From Argyresthia goedartella (taxonomy: Eukaryota; Arthropoda; Insecta; Lepidoptera; Argyresthiidae), in assembly GCA_949825045.1 (NCBI GenBank), contig OX463818.1:32628906-32692905 (forward strand): 64,000 nucleotides of DNA, in the 5' to 3' direction. The translations under genes and the position numbers were made by a program. Below are positions 29,362 to 38,619 of this stretch, one piece after another (the first letter of the stretch is position 1; each line of letters opens with the position of its first letter). A model generated the notes under the pieces. The model worked only from the letters and a program-made list of their open reading frames with translations. It ran no database searches and was not told where the DNA came from.

Positions 29362-31057
29362 CCCACTACTAAATAATAACTTATATCCTAAAGAGTCTGC
29401 AAACTCAGTTAATAAATTTTTCGCGAGTATAGGTGAAAACCTAGCAAACTGCATCTTAAACCAGCAAAGTAATGCACACTTAGCTCAAATCCGTCTTCCT
29501 CCACAAACGAATAAGTCTCTGGTTATTCTCCCGGTAACAGAAGCAGAAATTACGCTAATCATTATGAACCTAAGAGATAACTGTGCAACTGGATGTGATG
29601 GAATCTCAGCTAAGTTACTAAAGATGTCTCGCAATATACTTGTTCCCCCTTTGACAAAGATTTTCAACTTGTGTATAGAAACTGGTATATTCCCCGACCT
29701 TTTTAAAGTCTCGATGATAAGCCCGGTATATAAGTGTGGGGAGAAAAGTTGTGTCAACAACTATAGGCCCATATCTGTCTTGCCATCCCTATCCAAAATA
29801 CTGGAAAGAGTTCTAAATAAGAGACTAATAAATTTCCTCGAAAAACACGACTTGCTCTCCCCTAACCAATACGGATTCAGGGCAGGCAAATCGACTGAGG
29901 ATGCCGTAAACGCACTCGTGGACTACACTTCAGAAAAACTTGATGAAAAACAAAAGTGTCTAGGGATTTTTTTGGACCTCAAAAAAGCATTCGACACAGT
30001 TCATATTCCCACCCTCGTAAATAAGATGGAAAGACTAGGCATTAGAGGCCATCCGCTAGAAATATTTAAAGACTACCTCAATAATAGGAATCAGCGAGTC
30101 AAGATAGGTCATTTTGTTAGTGAATCTGAGACTGTCAAGTTTGGTATCCCACAAGGAAGCATACTAGGTCCCACCCTGTTCCTTATATATATTAATGACC
30201 TGTGCCAGCTGAATCTATTAAGAGCAAAGGTTTTTAGCTTTGCTGATGACACGGCAATAGTTTTTCATGAAAGCAGTTGGGAGAGAGTCTTTCAATGTGC
30301 GGAAACAGGAATGACAGTGATATCCACATGGCTGAAAGATAACTTGGTCACCCTGAATTTAGAAAAAACTAAATATCTCGCCTTTTCGATCATAAATAAT
30401 AAGAACATTCCCAGCCACCTGACTTTACAAGTTCATATATGCCAAGACTACAACCAGGGACTTCCTTGTGACTGCCTCACTGTTTCACAAACAGACTCTA
30501 TAAAATATCTTGAAGTCATAGTCGATGACCAATTACGATGGAAGAATCATATAGACATGATAACAACACGGGTCAGAAAACTTCTATGGGTTTTCAAGCG
30601 ATTGCGTTCAGTGGCCGACTCCAAACTCCTAACGCAGGTATACTACGCTATGTGCCAATCCATCCTAGGCTATGGTATTACGTCCTGGGGGGGATCTTGC
30701 AAGACTTTCATGTTAAAACTGGAGCGTGCACAACGGTCCGTCCTAAGGGTGATGACCTGTAAACCCTATAGGTACCCGACCTTAGAACTATACCAGTCTT
30801 GCAGGGTGCTCACAGTCCGTCAACTCTACATCAAACGATCAGTTCTCCGACGCCACTCCACCACGCAGTTTGACCCTATGCTGTTTGCAGATAAACGCAG
30901 GAAAGACATGGTTCACAACACAATTAAATCAAGAACATGCTTCTTTCAGACCCAGCACACTTTTATGGAAGATTTCTTATATAACCGCATTAATAAACAG
31001 CTACAAATTTGCCCGATGACATACCATTCCTGTAAGAATACTTATATACTAAAATAA
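29357..31057 (+). CDS. LINE B ORF2 reverse transcriptase and C-terminal domain
   Basis: An intact 566-codon frame. RT blocks: NCATGCDGISAKLLK, FPDLFKVSMISPVYKCG, NNYRPISVLPSLSKILE, QYGFRAGKSTEDAV, GIFLDLKKAFDTV (first Asp), KFGIPQGSILGPTLF and VFSFADDTAIV (FADD), then the thumb and a C-terminal helical domain with YYAMCQSILGYGITSWGG and LERAQRSVLRVM. The apparent Met at 29357 is created by the fold-back, so the natural protein is continuous with the endonuclease. Close relative of LINE A. Confidence 0.9.
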   Translation: MFPLLNNNLYPKESANSVNKFFASIGENLANCILNQQSNAHLAQIRLPPQTNKSLVILPVTEAEITLIIMNLRDNCATGCDGISAKLLKMSRNILVPPLTKIFNLCIETGIFPDLFKVSMISPVYKCGEKSCVNNYRPISVLPSLSKILERVLNKRLINFLEKHDLLSPNQYGFRAGKSTEDAVNALVDYTSEKLDEKQKCLGIFLDLKKAFDTVHIPTLVNKMERLGIRGHPLEIFKDYLNNRNQRVKIGHFVSESETVKFGIPQGSILGPTLFLIYINDLCQLNLLRAKVFSFADDTAIVFHESSWERVFQCAETGMTVISTWLKDNLVTLNLEKTKYLAFSIINNKNIPSHLTLQVHICQDYNQGLPCDCLTVSQTDSIKYLEVIVDDQLRWKNHIDMITTRVRKLLWVFKRLRSVADSKLLTQVYYAMCQSILGYGITSWGGSCKTFMLKLERAQRSVLRVMTCKPYRYPTLELYQSCRVLTVRQLYIKRSVLRRHSTTQFDPMLFADKRRKDMVHNTIKSRTCFFQTQHTFMEDFLYNRINKQLQICPMTYHSCKNTYILK

Positions 31058-31600
31058 TATTATCTACCTAATTACACAATCGCTTAATACGCAAATTCAC
31101 ACACATTTACGTATAATTATATATATAACTCATATCGATTTATCTGTAAACTATTGTACACTAAATTATCTATGCTAACACCACACACCCACACTCATGC
31201 ACATATACACACACACATGCACACTAACACATACACTACACTATCACATTACATACAATTAATCATTCTAATTTATATTTTACATATTTCTCTAGCATGT
31301 TAGAGAAATTAATAAATCCAAAATCAACCAATTAATTTAGCATAATAACTTTACTCGGATATCACAAGCATTATTGTATCACATAACCAGTTACCGTTCA
31401 CAATGAGTTCATGTTGTATCTGTAATTAATTTATAGTTGTTGGTGAGTTGGTACCTGAAATACAGGACTACCTAGTTCGGGGCCAGCAAACCACTGTACC
31501 TATTAGCTAAACAAATTTATCAGTAATTGTAATATTATATATTAAGCTCAATTTTGTAAAAACATAAATAAATAAAGTTCAAAAGTTCAAAGTTCAAAAT
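31058..31600 (+). other. LINE B 3' UTR and tail
   Basis: AT-rich with CA-repeat patches, an AATAAATAAA signal near 31567 and a GTTCAAA repeat tail. piggyBac coding resumes right after. Confidence 0.7.
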
Positions 31601-32727
31601 CAGGCCGTTGATCAACAGTATGAATGAAGCCTTTCAAAGAAGTGCAGTATCCACTTCCTCACGAAGCATTGATGAAAGCATGATCAAATTCAAGGGCCGC
31701 AGCACGCTGAAACAGTACATGCCAAAAAAACCTATAAAGCGAGGGTTCAAGGTGTGGGCACGATGCGACAGTCAGACGGGATATATATACCAGTTTGAAG
31801 TATATACTGGGAAAAAAGCTGAAACCACAGAGGTGGGATTAGGTGCCAGTGTGGTAAAAGACCTGTCCAAGACATTTATAGATGAGAAAAAGGAAAATGT
31901 TCACATAGCATTTGACAATTTCTTTGCTTCGTCCGAATTGTTGCAGTTTCTATTCGAAAATAATATTTACTCAACAGCAACGGTACGTAAAGACCGCACA
32001 AATTTACCCAATTCATTGAAAAAACACAGGAAGAAGAAAAATAGACCTAAAGTGATCGCTCTGAAACGTGACAAACTGGCAAGTGGCAAGTCAACAAAAA
32101 TGTGGCATTTTTTGTTTGGATGGATACCATATTTGTGTATGTACTAAGCACTGCTTACCATCCAAGCCAAAAACAGACATGCAAACGAACGCAGAAGGAT
32201 GGGTCGAAAGTTGATGTTCCATGTCCTTCTGGAATCCTGGAATATACCAAAATAACGGGAGGGGTTGACAGGTTCGACCAGAAACGGGGTACCTATCCCA
32301 TATCAAGACGCAGTAAAAGGTGGTGGATGCGCATATTTTATTTTTTGGTGGACGCTGCTATCACAAATGCGCATATATTGTATATGCAAAATAACAGAGA
32401 GCATAATCCCATGGCAGCTCTGCAATTCCGCACTTTACTGGGGCGTAACCTTATAAACATTTACAGCTCTAGGAAACGAAAAACTTCTGTCTTACCCAAC
32501 TTCGTTACCAAAAAACCGAAAGGTCCAATAAATAGACAGAAGGCCATTTATGGGATCCTTGATGACGTGAGGTTGCATGATGTGGGGTCCCACATGCCAA
32601 ATGAGCTGTCAAATTACAGAAGGTGCAGGGTATGCAGCACCAAAAGGAGCAAGCAAAAAAACTAAAATATGCTGCACTAAGTGCCAAGTGCCACTGTGCG
32701 TTGTGCCGTCCTTTGCGCTATTTCATA
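31600..32727 (+). pseudogene. piggyBac transposase, catalytic core and C-terminal Cys-rich domain
   Basis: Resumes with RPLINSMNEAF. The three catalytic Asp clusters are visible: SRSIDESMIKFKGR (first Asp, about 31670), VHIAFDNFFASSELL (second, about 31915), and GGVDRFDQK (third plus the accessory Asp, about 32265). A shift at about 32105 (KMWHFLFGW) and a slip in an A7 run near 32660 break the frame. The end, RRCRVCSTKRSKQK and then a second Cys cluster in the other frame (KICCTKCQVPLC), is the piggyBac Cys-rich domain that binds the element ends. Coding stops near 32727. Confidence 0.88.
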
Positions 32728-32751
32728 GACTTTAATATCCTTATTCCTGGA

Positions 32752-32779
32752 GGGCAGTGTCCATTATATGGACACCATA
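32752..32779 (-). repeat. Right subterminal inverted repeat of piggyBac
   Basis: Reverse complement of 20241-20268 with one mismatch, 115 bp from the right end against 323 bp on the left: the two copies are asymmetrically placed. Confidence 0.85.
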
Positions 32780-32894
32780 TTTTTTTTTAAGTAAAAAAAA
32801 ATATATATCTTCAAATTAATAAAAAAATACAAGTATTTAAGTACAAGTGTTTTATTTATTCCTCACATGCCAGTTCCTTCTGCCCTATAAAGGG

Positions 32895-32898
32895 TTAA
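32895..32898. repeat. Right piggyBac target site TTAA
   Basis: Follows the terminal AAGGG. Confidence 0.8.
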
Positions 32899-33699
32899 TA
32901 TGGTTGACGTTTCCTATATTTGAAAATGATAATTTTTTTCTTTGATCTTTGCCTGCGTTAATTTTTGAAATATTTCCATTCGGTGGAAAGAGTAAATGAT
33001 TTTTATAAGCAAAGATGGAGTTGTGTTAATTTTTAAGAACTATTATTATTATAGTTGTCTGATAAGTTTTTCGCTAGTTTTTTTTTGTCAAAAAGTTTGT
33101 CGAATGATAACCATTCGAGAAGCTAAGTCTTAGCTAGATTCAGCTGTTTGCCTTCGTATTGTAATAGAGAGTTTTCTAGCGTTAGGTAGGTTAGTGTTAA
33201 GCCGCGAATAATTGTATGATGGGATCATAGGGTGTTATAATTTAAGTTTTTTAAGGTGCATATTCTACAACTTAAGTGTAGTGAGGTTTATATTAAGTAG
33301 GATCTACACCCAAAGTGTAGTTAGGTGTGTAACTTAACATATGACCTTCCGTCAGTTTATTCTATTTCTTGTCAATTTATTCTTATTCATGTCAATGTTT
33401 TGTTTTGGGTACTGGTCTTATGCGTGATCAGAATTTAATGTTAGGGTATTTAATGTTTAATTAAGTAGGTTAAATGGGATGGTTGGACAGATAAGGATTA
33501 GGGTACTCGATGTTATTTAAAATTATGCTTGCGGCATATTTACTGTTTTTTAGATTTCAAGCATAGCAAGCTCACTTTATGTTAACATTTAATGTTTTTT
33601 AGATTTTAGACTTTGAGATAGGGTTGTCATTTTTGATTTTAGACTTTGAGTTAGGGTTGCCACTTTGAAAAAAAAATAAAAATCCGTTGGATTTTTTTT
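32899..33699 (+). other. Gypsy 3' non-coding region, last segment
   Basis: AT-rich, no convincing frame. It contains a short local duplication of an ATTTTAGACTTTGAG unit (about 33600-33655) and leads into the polypurine tract. Confidence 0.5.
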
Positions 33700-33700
33700 T

Positions 33701-33720
33701 TGAAAGGAGGGGGGAATGAT
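33701..33720 (+). other. Gypsy polypurine tract
   Basis: TGAAAGGAGGGGGGAATGAT immediately before the 3' LTR: the expected plus-strand primer site. Confidence 0.8.
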
Positions 33721-34083
33721 TGTAAGGTATATAGTTAGGTTCGATATTTGTCTATGCGATAATATTGTATACGGGCCTCTTTAGAGTGGGTGTTCACTTT
33801 GACACTGTTACGTAATTTGTAATTTTAAAAAGAAAGAGGCTTGGATGTTAAAAGTCAATGTGACACACTTCACCTTAGGCTTCGCACCAGCGACTGATCT
33901 AATTTATATAGTTAGGATTAGCTTAATGGCTATCGAGCCAGTTTGATCCCTTTTATACAAATTGTAACCACAAAGATAAATAAAAACACAAGTCAAGTCA
34001 AGTCTTTATAATATTCTTCCCTAATCTGTAGGGCTACGAAATTCAAGTATAGGTAGTGCTCAAAGAAGTGATGTGACATTACA
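33721..34083 (+). repeat. Gypsy 3' LTR (363 bp)
   Basis: From TGTAAGGTATATAG to TGTGACATTACA, with 5-bp inverted ends. An AATAAA-like signal (GATAAATAAAAACAC) lies at about 33975. Confidence 0.8.
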
Positions 34084-34087
34084 GTAG
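34084..34087. repeat. Right Gypsy target-site duplication (GTAG)
   Basis: Matches 2784-2787. Confidence 0.65.
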
Positions 34088-34349
34088 CATACCGGCAGAA
34101 GTATAGGCTTTGACGATGCGATGACCATACAGCTGACTCGCCGCCGCGCAAGGTCATTCTTTCATTGTTTGATGCCGCAAAAGGCGCCGCGACGCCGACA
34201 CAGCCAGCTGCGGCGCACCGCCGCCGCGCGCGCCTGTGTATGAGTGGGCACGATCACGGCACGACACATCGACATTGCAATTGGCGGTTTTGAATTGCCG
34301 TTCTTCGTGACATTGGAGCTTGTGCAGTTTAAAATATAATTGAACTATA
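34088..34349. other. GC-rich stretch without a gene
   Basis: 34135-34270 is rich in CCGCCGCGC-type sequence, unlike its neighbours. No coding frame or RNA gene recognised. Confidence 0.3.
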
Positions 34350-34477
34350 CTTAGGGGCGAATGTTCCATCCCCAGATAAACAGTCAGATAACTTTATTTG
34401 ACATTTCACACGTACAAAATCTGTCAAAATCCTCAGATAAACAGGCAGATAAACCATGGAACAATCGGCCCTTAGTT
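34348..34477. mobile_element. MITE of ~125 bp
   Basis: Terminal inverted repeats of about 21 bp with three mismatches (ACTTAGGGGCGAATGTTCCAT against the reverse complement of the right end). An internal AGATAAACAG motif occurs near both ends. No coding capacity. Class uncertain (Tc1/mariner-like possible). Confidence 0.7.
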
Positions 34478-34798
34478 CATTAGAACAGCTTATCGCAGTT
34501 TTATGCAATACCTACGAGAAAAAGATCACTTAGGAACATAGGTTCATAACAAAAAAAGAACGTATTATTGAGTATGTACTATCGTTCCCTAAAATATGGT
34601 CATCTTATTTAATTTCACACTATAGGTTAGCCGTTAGGGTGGTCCTTATTTCTAAGAAAAAAAAAACTTTAATTTCGCGGGCCATCACGTAATTTGAATA
34701 TATAGGTACCATGAGAAAGTAATTCAGTATTTTATTTTTATTTTTTTAATGACATTTAGGGGTCGCTACCAAGGATTGAATCTCAAATAAAAACAACA

Positions 34799-36255
34799 TG
34801 CCAAAGACTTCAAGTGGAATTAAGTATTAAAAAAATATACGGAGGAACAATTGCAAAGGGCCATTGCAGCCATCAAGAATGGGATGCCTAAAAAAGAAGC
34901 TGCTCGTGTATATAAAATTCCAAGAGGGACTATACAATTCAGAATGAACAAAGATCCTGTAAAGATAAGGCCAGGACCTCCAACGGTACTAACACAATCA
35001 GAGGAAACTATTCTAATTGAATGGATAATTTCTTCGAGTAAGAAGGGATTTCCGCGAAGAAAGGACGATGTCTTTCATAGCGTAGAACATTTTTTTAAAA
35101 TGGCGCCCAGACCAAACCCTTTCACAAATAATGTACCTGGAGAAGGGTGGTACAAGCTTTTTCTAAACAGAAATCTGCAAATTTCACTCAGAACAGCCGA
35201 AGCAGTTACTAGCGTCAGCGCTAACGTATCGGAGGAAAACATCAGGAAATGGTTTCAACAAATAGAAAACTCTCTCTCGAAGATCAATTTAGAGACATCC
35301 TGAAAGACGCAAGTCGTATCTTCAATGGAGATGAAACAAATTTTCAGTTTTGCCCCAAACAGGGCAAAGTGTTAGCTGAAATGAAATCCAAAGATGTACT
35401 TGAAGTCGATATGGCACAAGCAAACTGCTGCAAGTGCTATACTGTGATGTTCACATTTGGAGCGGATGGCAGCATAACACCACCGTTGGTTATATTCCCG
35501 CTAAAACGAATGCGTGCAGACATACGACAATCTGTTCCTGATCATTGGGGCTTGGGCCTTTCCGAGAAAGTTTGGATGACAAAAGATCTATTCTTCCAAT
35601 ACATTGTGAATGTGTTGCATCCTCACCTCTTGATCAAAAAGGTAAAATTTCCAGTGATATTATTCGTGGATGGACATAAAAGTCATATAAACTATGAACA
35701 CAGCATGAAGTACAAAGAGCTGGGCATCGTATTAATAGCATTGTACCCAAATGCGACAAGAATATTACAGCCAGCAGATGTTCAGCTGTCAGTGTCAGCA
35801 TTTAAACCCCTCAAAAGTGAATGGAAGAAAGCCTTGTCAGAATGGCGAAGAAACAAAACTGATAAACAACTGGTCAAAACAGACTTTGGTAAAGTTTTGA
35901 AAAAAATACGAAAAGAGGTCGTTGTCAATTACAATTCAAAGCCTGTAGATTGTTTCCGTGGAATCCCGATGCCATCAATTACAAGAAATGTCTTGGAAGA
36001 AACACAAAAAATGGATCAAAAACTGAAGAACCACAATGCCGACTAACACTTAAGGACTTTGAAGGAGTTTTAGGGACAGATGTCTTATCCAAGCTCCAAC
36101 AAAAAGTACCGGAAAATGATTTCCACAGAGCTTTGATGGAAATCCATAAGTTCTTCAAAGGAAATACGGACAGTGTCGTACTAGATGAAGACATTTGGTT
36201 ACCTATTGAAGATGAAGCCCAAATTCTCGAAGCAAATGATATAGGACAGATACTA
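34799..36255 (+). pseudogene. Tigger/pogo-like DDE transposase, nearly full length but frameshifted
   Basis: Starts MPKTSSGIK at 34799; a one-base loss in an A-run near 34832 shifts into QLQRAIAAIKNGMPKKEAAR, a Psq-type helix-turn-helix (YKIPRGTIQFRM). A CENP-B-like second helical domain follows (EETILIEWIISSSKKGF; NNVPGEGWYKLFLNRN). After another shift the catalytic part reads RIFNGDETNFQFCP (first Asp), PVILFVDGHKSH (second) and RILQPADVQLS (third; usually QPLDV). A shift at about 36030 leads to the C-terminus (LTLKDFEGVLGTDVLSKLQ), ending near 36255. It shares family-specific blocks with 55127-55613. It would bind and cut its own inverted repeats in the nucleus. Confidence 0.85.
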
Positions 36256-36266
36256 ATAGGAAAACA

Positions 36267-37414
36267 ATGGTTGCCCGTAATCAATGCAACCGTATGTGTC
36301 GAGACGCTGAGCGCCGCCACATATACGAGTGCATCGAGAACTACACTCCTGCTCAGGTGTGGAAGTTTCTACGTACTCTTGGCGTCGGTAAGTCCCGGGA
36401 TTTGCCAGTCGGTAATGTCGATCTCAACGGTCTCAATAGATTCTTCTGTGCCCCCCCTGTCGTGATGGACTCTATCGTCAAGAAAGCCACCCTGCGTAGC
36501 CTCCGCTTAAGACCTGCTGCTACTACTACTCCTTTCGAGTTTAGCCCGGTTGGAGTCGACGCTGTTAGGAAGGCAGTACTGGCAATTTCTTCTAAAGCTG
36601 TTGGAAATGACAACATTTGTCCTCGAATGATCAGGAGCGTGCTCGACGAGCTGCTTCCTGAAATCACTCATTTAATTAATTATTCCTTATCAGAGTGTTC
36701 CTTTCCCAAAGTATGGAAGAAGGCACATTTCATCCCTTTGCCTAAAACATCCAATCCTTCCTCCTTCAAAGAGTTTCGTCCCATCTCCTCCTACCTCTCC
36801 TTTCCAAAGTTCTTGAATCCGTTGTCCATACCCAGATCTCCTCCTATCTATCCAGAAATAATTTGATCAACCGCTTCCAATCCGGCTTCAGGTCAGGTCA
36901 CAGCACCGCAACGGCTTTGTTAAAGGTCACGGATGATATCCAGTTCGCTATGGATAACAAACAGCTTTCTGTGCTAGCACTGCTTGACTTCAGTAGCGTC
37001 TTCAACTGTGTTGATTTTGACATTCTCACTCAAATATTAAGGTCCCTTAATGTCTCGTCTCGCTCGGCCAGCTGGTTTGACTCTTCTCTTAGAGATCGGC
37101 AGCAGCGCATAAGGTCTGAGGAGACCTTTACTGAGTGGTGCGATCTCTTAGCGGGCGTTCCTCAGGGTGGTATTCTTTCCCCTCTCTTATTCTGGCCGGC
37201 AGTGACCCTGCCTTCGAATCCAAGGGTCCCGGGTTCGAGTCCCGGTGGGGGCAAATATTTGTTTGATGAGAACGAATGTTTGTACCCTAGTCATGGTTGT
37301 TTATCTATCTAAGTATAATATTTATCTATATAAGTATGTGTATCGTTGTCTAGTACCCAAGATACAGGGAATCCTAGTTTGGGGCTAGATCAATGTGTGT
37401 AAATAGTGTCCAAG

Positions 37415-37447
<33 letters not shown>

Positions 37448-38335
37448 TCTGTCTTCATCAACTCCATCTCCGATGTTATCTCCTCCCCATATCATCTCTA
37501 TGCTGATGATCTTCAGATTTATCGTCATTTTCTCTTCAGTGATGTGAACCTGGCTATAGACACACTGAACCCTGACCTTGAGAACATCAGAACCTGGGCT
37601 TCTTCATACGGATCCCAGGCGATTATTATAGGTACCAGTCACTCTTTAAACGTATTGCAACAATTGTACATACCGCCCGTTACCTATGACGGTACTTTAA
37701 TCGCCTACAGTGACAAGGCCAAAAACCTGGGTGTCATGTTTGATAAACAACTCTCCTGGACTAACCACGTCAGCGAGGTCAGTAGGCGCGTCTTTGCCAC
37801 CTTTCACTCACTAAGACGGCTTCAGAACTTTCTGCCCCATCAAACAAAAATTACTCTTGCTCAATCTCTTATTCTTCCCTTGATCGATTATGCCGATGTT
37901 TGTTGGGCTAGCGCCAACGAAGAACAACTGAACAGACTCGAGCGACTTCAAAATCTCGGGATTCGGTTTATCTTCGGACTGCGCAAGTTCGACCACGTCT
38001 CGCAATATCGCAAGGAGTTAAAATGGCTGCCGATTCGTCTTCGTCGAGACACAGACATCCTCACTCTTCTTTTCAATATTTTAACCAACCCTTGATAACC
38101 TAGCTTTCTCCTTGAGCTTTTTCAATTTCTCCCTTCGGCTCGTCCACGTAGAACTCACACGGTTTCCCTGCTTTCTATACCTTATCACAATACCGTCGTA
38201 TACAAGCACTGTTTTCGATTGCGAGCGATCACTCTTTGGAACTCACTTCCCTGTACTATCAGAGATAGTCCGTCTCTCCCCGTCTTCAAGAATCGTTTGA
38301 AGGAGCATTATCTTTCTCTATCCTAGATTTGAGCT
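36267..38335 (+). pseudogene. LINE C reverse transcriptase
   Basis: Begins MVARNQCNRMCRDAERR in the linker before the RT. RT blocks: SKAVGNDNICPRMIR, FPKVWKKAHFIPLPK and EFRPISS; after a shift near 36790, FQSGFRSGHSTATAL, ALLDFSSVFNCV (first Asp; usually SxAF), LAGVPQGGILSPLLF, then the SINE, then SVFINSISDV and YHLYADDLQIY (YADD). The thumb follows (KNLGVMFDKQLSW) and ends near 38335 after another shift at about 38090. Removing the SINE and one copy of TTATTC restores a continuous RT reading frame, which dates the SINE after the LINE. Confidence 0.85.
37187..37447 (+). mobile_element. tRNA-derived SINE with ATT-repeat tail
   Basis: Body 37193-37441. It contains a B box GGGTTCGAGTCCCGG (about 37228), a middle region with ATCGTTGTCTAGTACCCAAG and TTTGGGGCTAGATCAATGTG, and an (ATT)n tail at 37419-37447. 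This matches my memory of the Metulj-like SINEs of Lepidoptera. The A box region is truncated. TTATTC at 37187-37192 and 37442-37447 flanks it as a duplication, though the right copy blends into the repeat. Confidence 0.8.
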
Positions 38336-38619
38336 TTGTATATATTAGTTTATTTATTTTTATATATATTTTTATATAATGTTTATGTACTTGTTTATGT
38401 AGTGTATCTAGCAGTTAGTTCTATAGTTCAGTAATATAAGTATGAATGTATCTTATCAGAGCATATAGGTCTATCCTGTATATTAAATTATTCTTATCAA
38501 CCTTGGGTTTGCTGGAAGAGATCTCTATTTAGAGATAAGCATACCTTTGTAGATGTTCTGTCTGTTTTATTATATCTTATGTCGTTTATGTGCAATAAAT
38601 ATATACAAATACAAATGAT

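Larger units (their letters stand above)
26441..31600 (+). mobile_element. LINE B: near-full-length non-LTR retrotransposon inside piggyBac
   Basis: Plus strand: 5' leader 26441-26895 (with a SINE-like piece), ORF1 26896-27756, a 330-base ORF1-ORF2 spacer, ORF2 28088-31057 and a 3' UTR ending in a (GTTCAAA)-type repeat tail near 31600 after AATAAATAAA. ORF1 has one premature TGA; ORF2 has a frameshift and a fold-back duplication. Repeat-unit rather than poly(A) tails suit CR1-like LINEs. Confidence 0.85.
19918..32894 (+). mobile_element. piggyBac-family transposon with two LINEs inserted in it
   Basis: Starts CCCTTAACC after a TTAA (19914-19917) and ends ATAAAGGG before a TTAA (32895-32898). 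CCCTT/AAGGG ends with TTAA duplication are diagnostic of piggyBac. The transposase reads on the plus strand in pieces at 20127-20960, 26145-26440 and 31600-32727, split by LINE A and LINE B. A near-perfect 28-bp inverted repeat lies inside each end. The 5-bp outer identity is short because the left end has diverged. Confidence 0.85.
2788..34083 (+). mobile_element. Ty3/Gypsy LTR retrotransposon expanded to ~31.3 kb by nested insertions
   Basis: One Gypsy element explains both ends. The 40 bases at 2788-2827 match 33721-33760, where a complete LTR follows a polypurine tract. The LTR ends form a TGTAA/TTACA inverted repeat, and GTAG flanks both sides. Internal gag-pol lies at 3372-7445, with 3' non-coding DNA at 7446-8131, 19887-19917 and 32895-33699. 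Insertions: a BEL-type LTR at 2828, Copia at 8132-19886, piggyBac at 19918-32894. No env-like frame was seen. Most of the 5' LTR and the start of gag are missing. Every pol domain carries frameshifts, so the element is dead. Confidence 0.7.
36267..38615 (+). mobile_element. LINE C: 5'-truncated non-LTR retrotransposon with a SINE in it
   Basis: Abuts the end of the second Tigger copy. It contains most of an RT ORF2, interrupted by a SINE at 37193-37441, and ends in an A/T-rich tail (CAATAAATATATACAAATAC) near 38615. No endonuclease or ORF1. Jockey/CR1-like; more like LINE H than LINEs A, B or E. Confidence 0.8.

Noticed and set aside
29357..29400. Natural start codon of LINE B RT at 29357
   Set aside because: The ATG belongs to the inverted duplicate arm; the real protein continues from the endonuclease.
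34135..34270. Host CpG island or promoter
   Set aside because: A short GC-rich patch beside element ends, with no downstream host gene in either direction.
37193..37260. tRNA gene at the GGGTTCGAGTCCC motif
   Set aside because: Part of a SINE with an ATT tail; the 5' half of a tRNA is missing.
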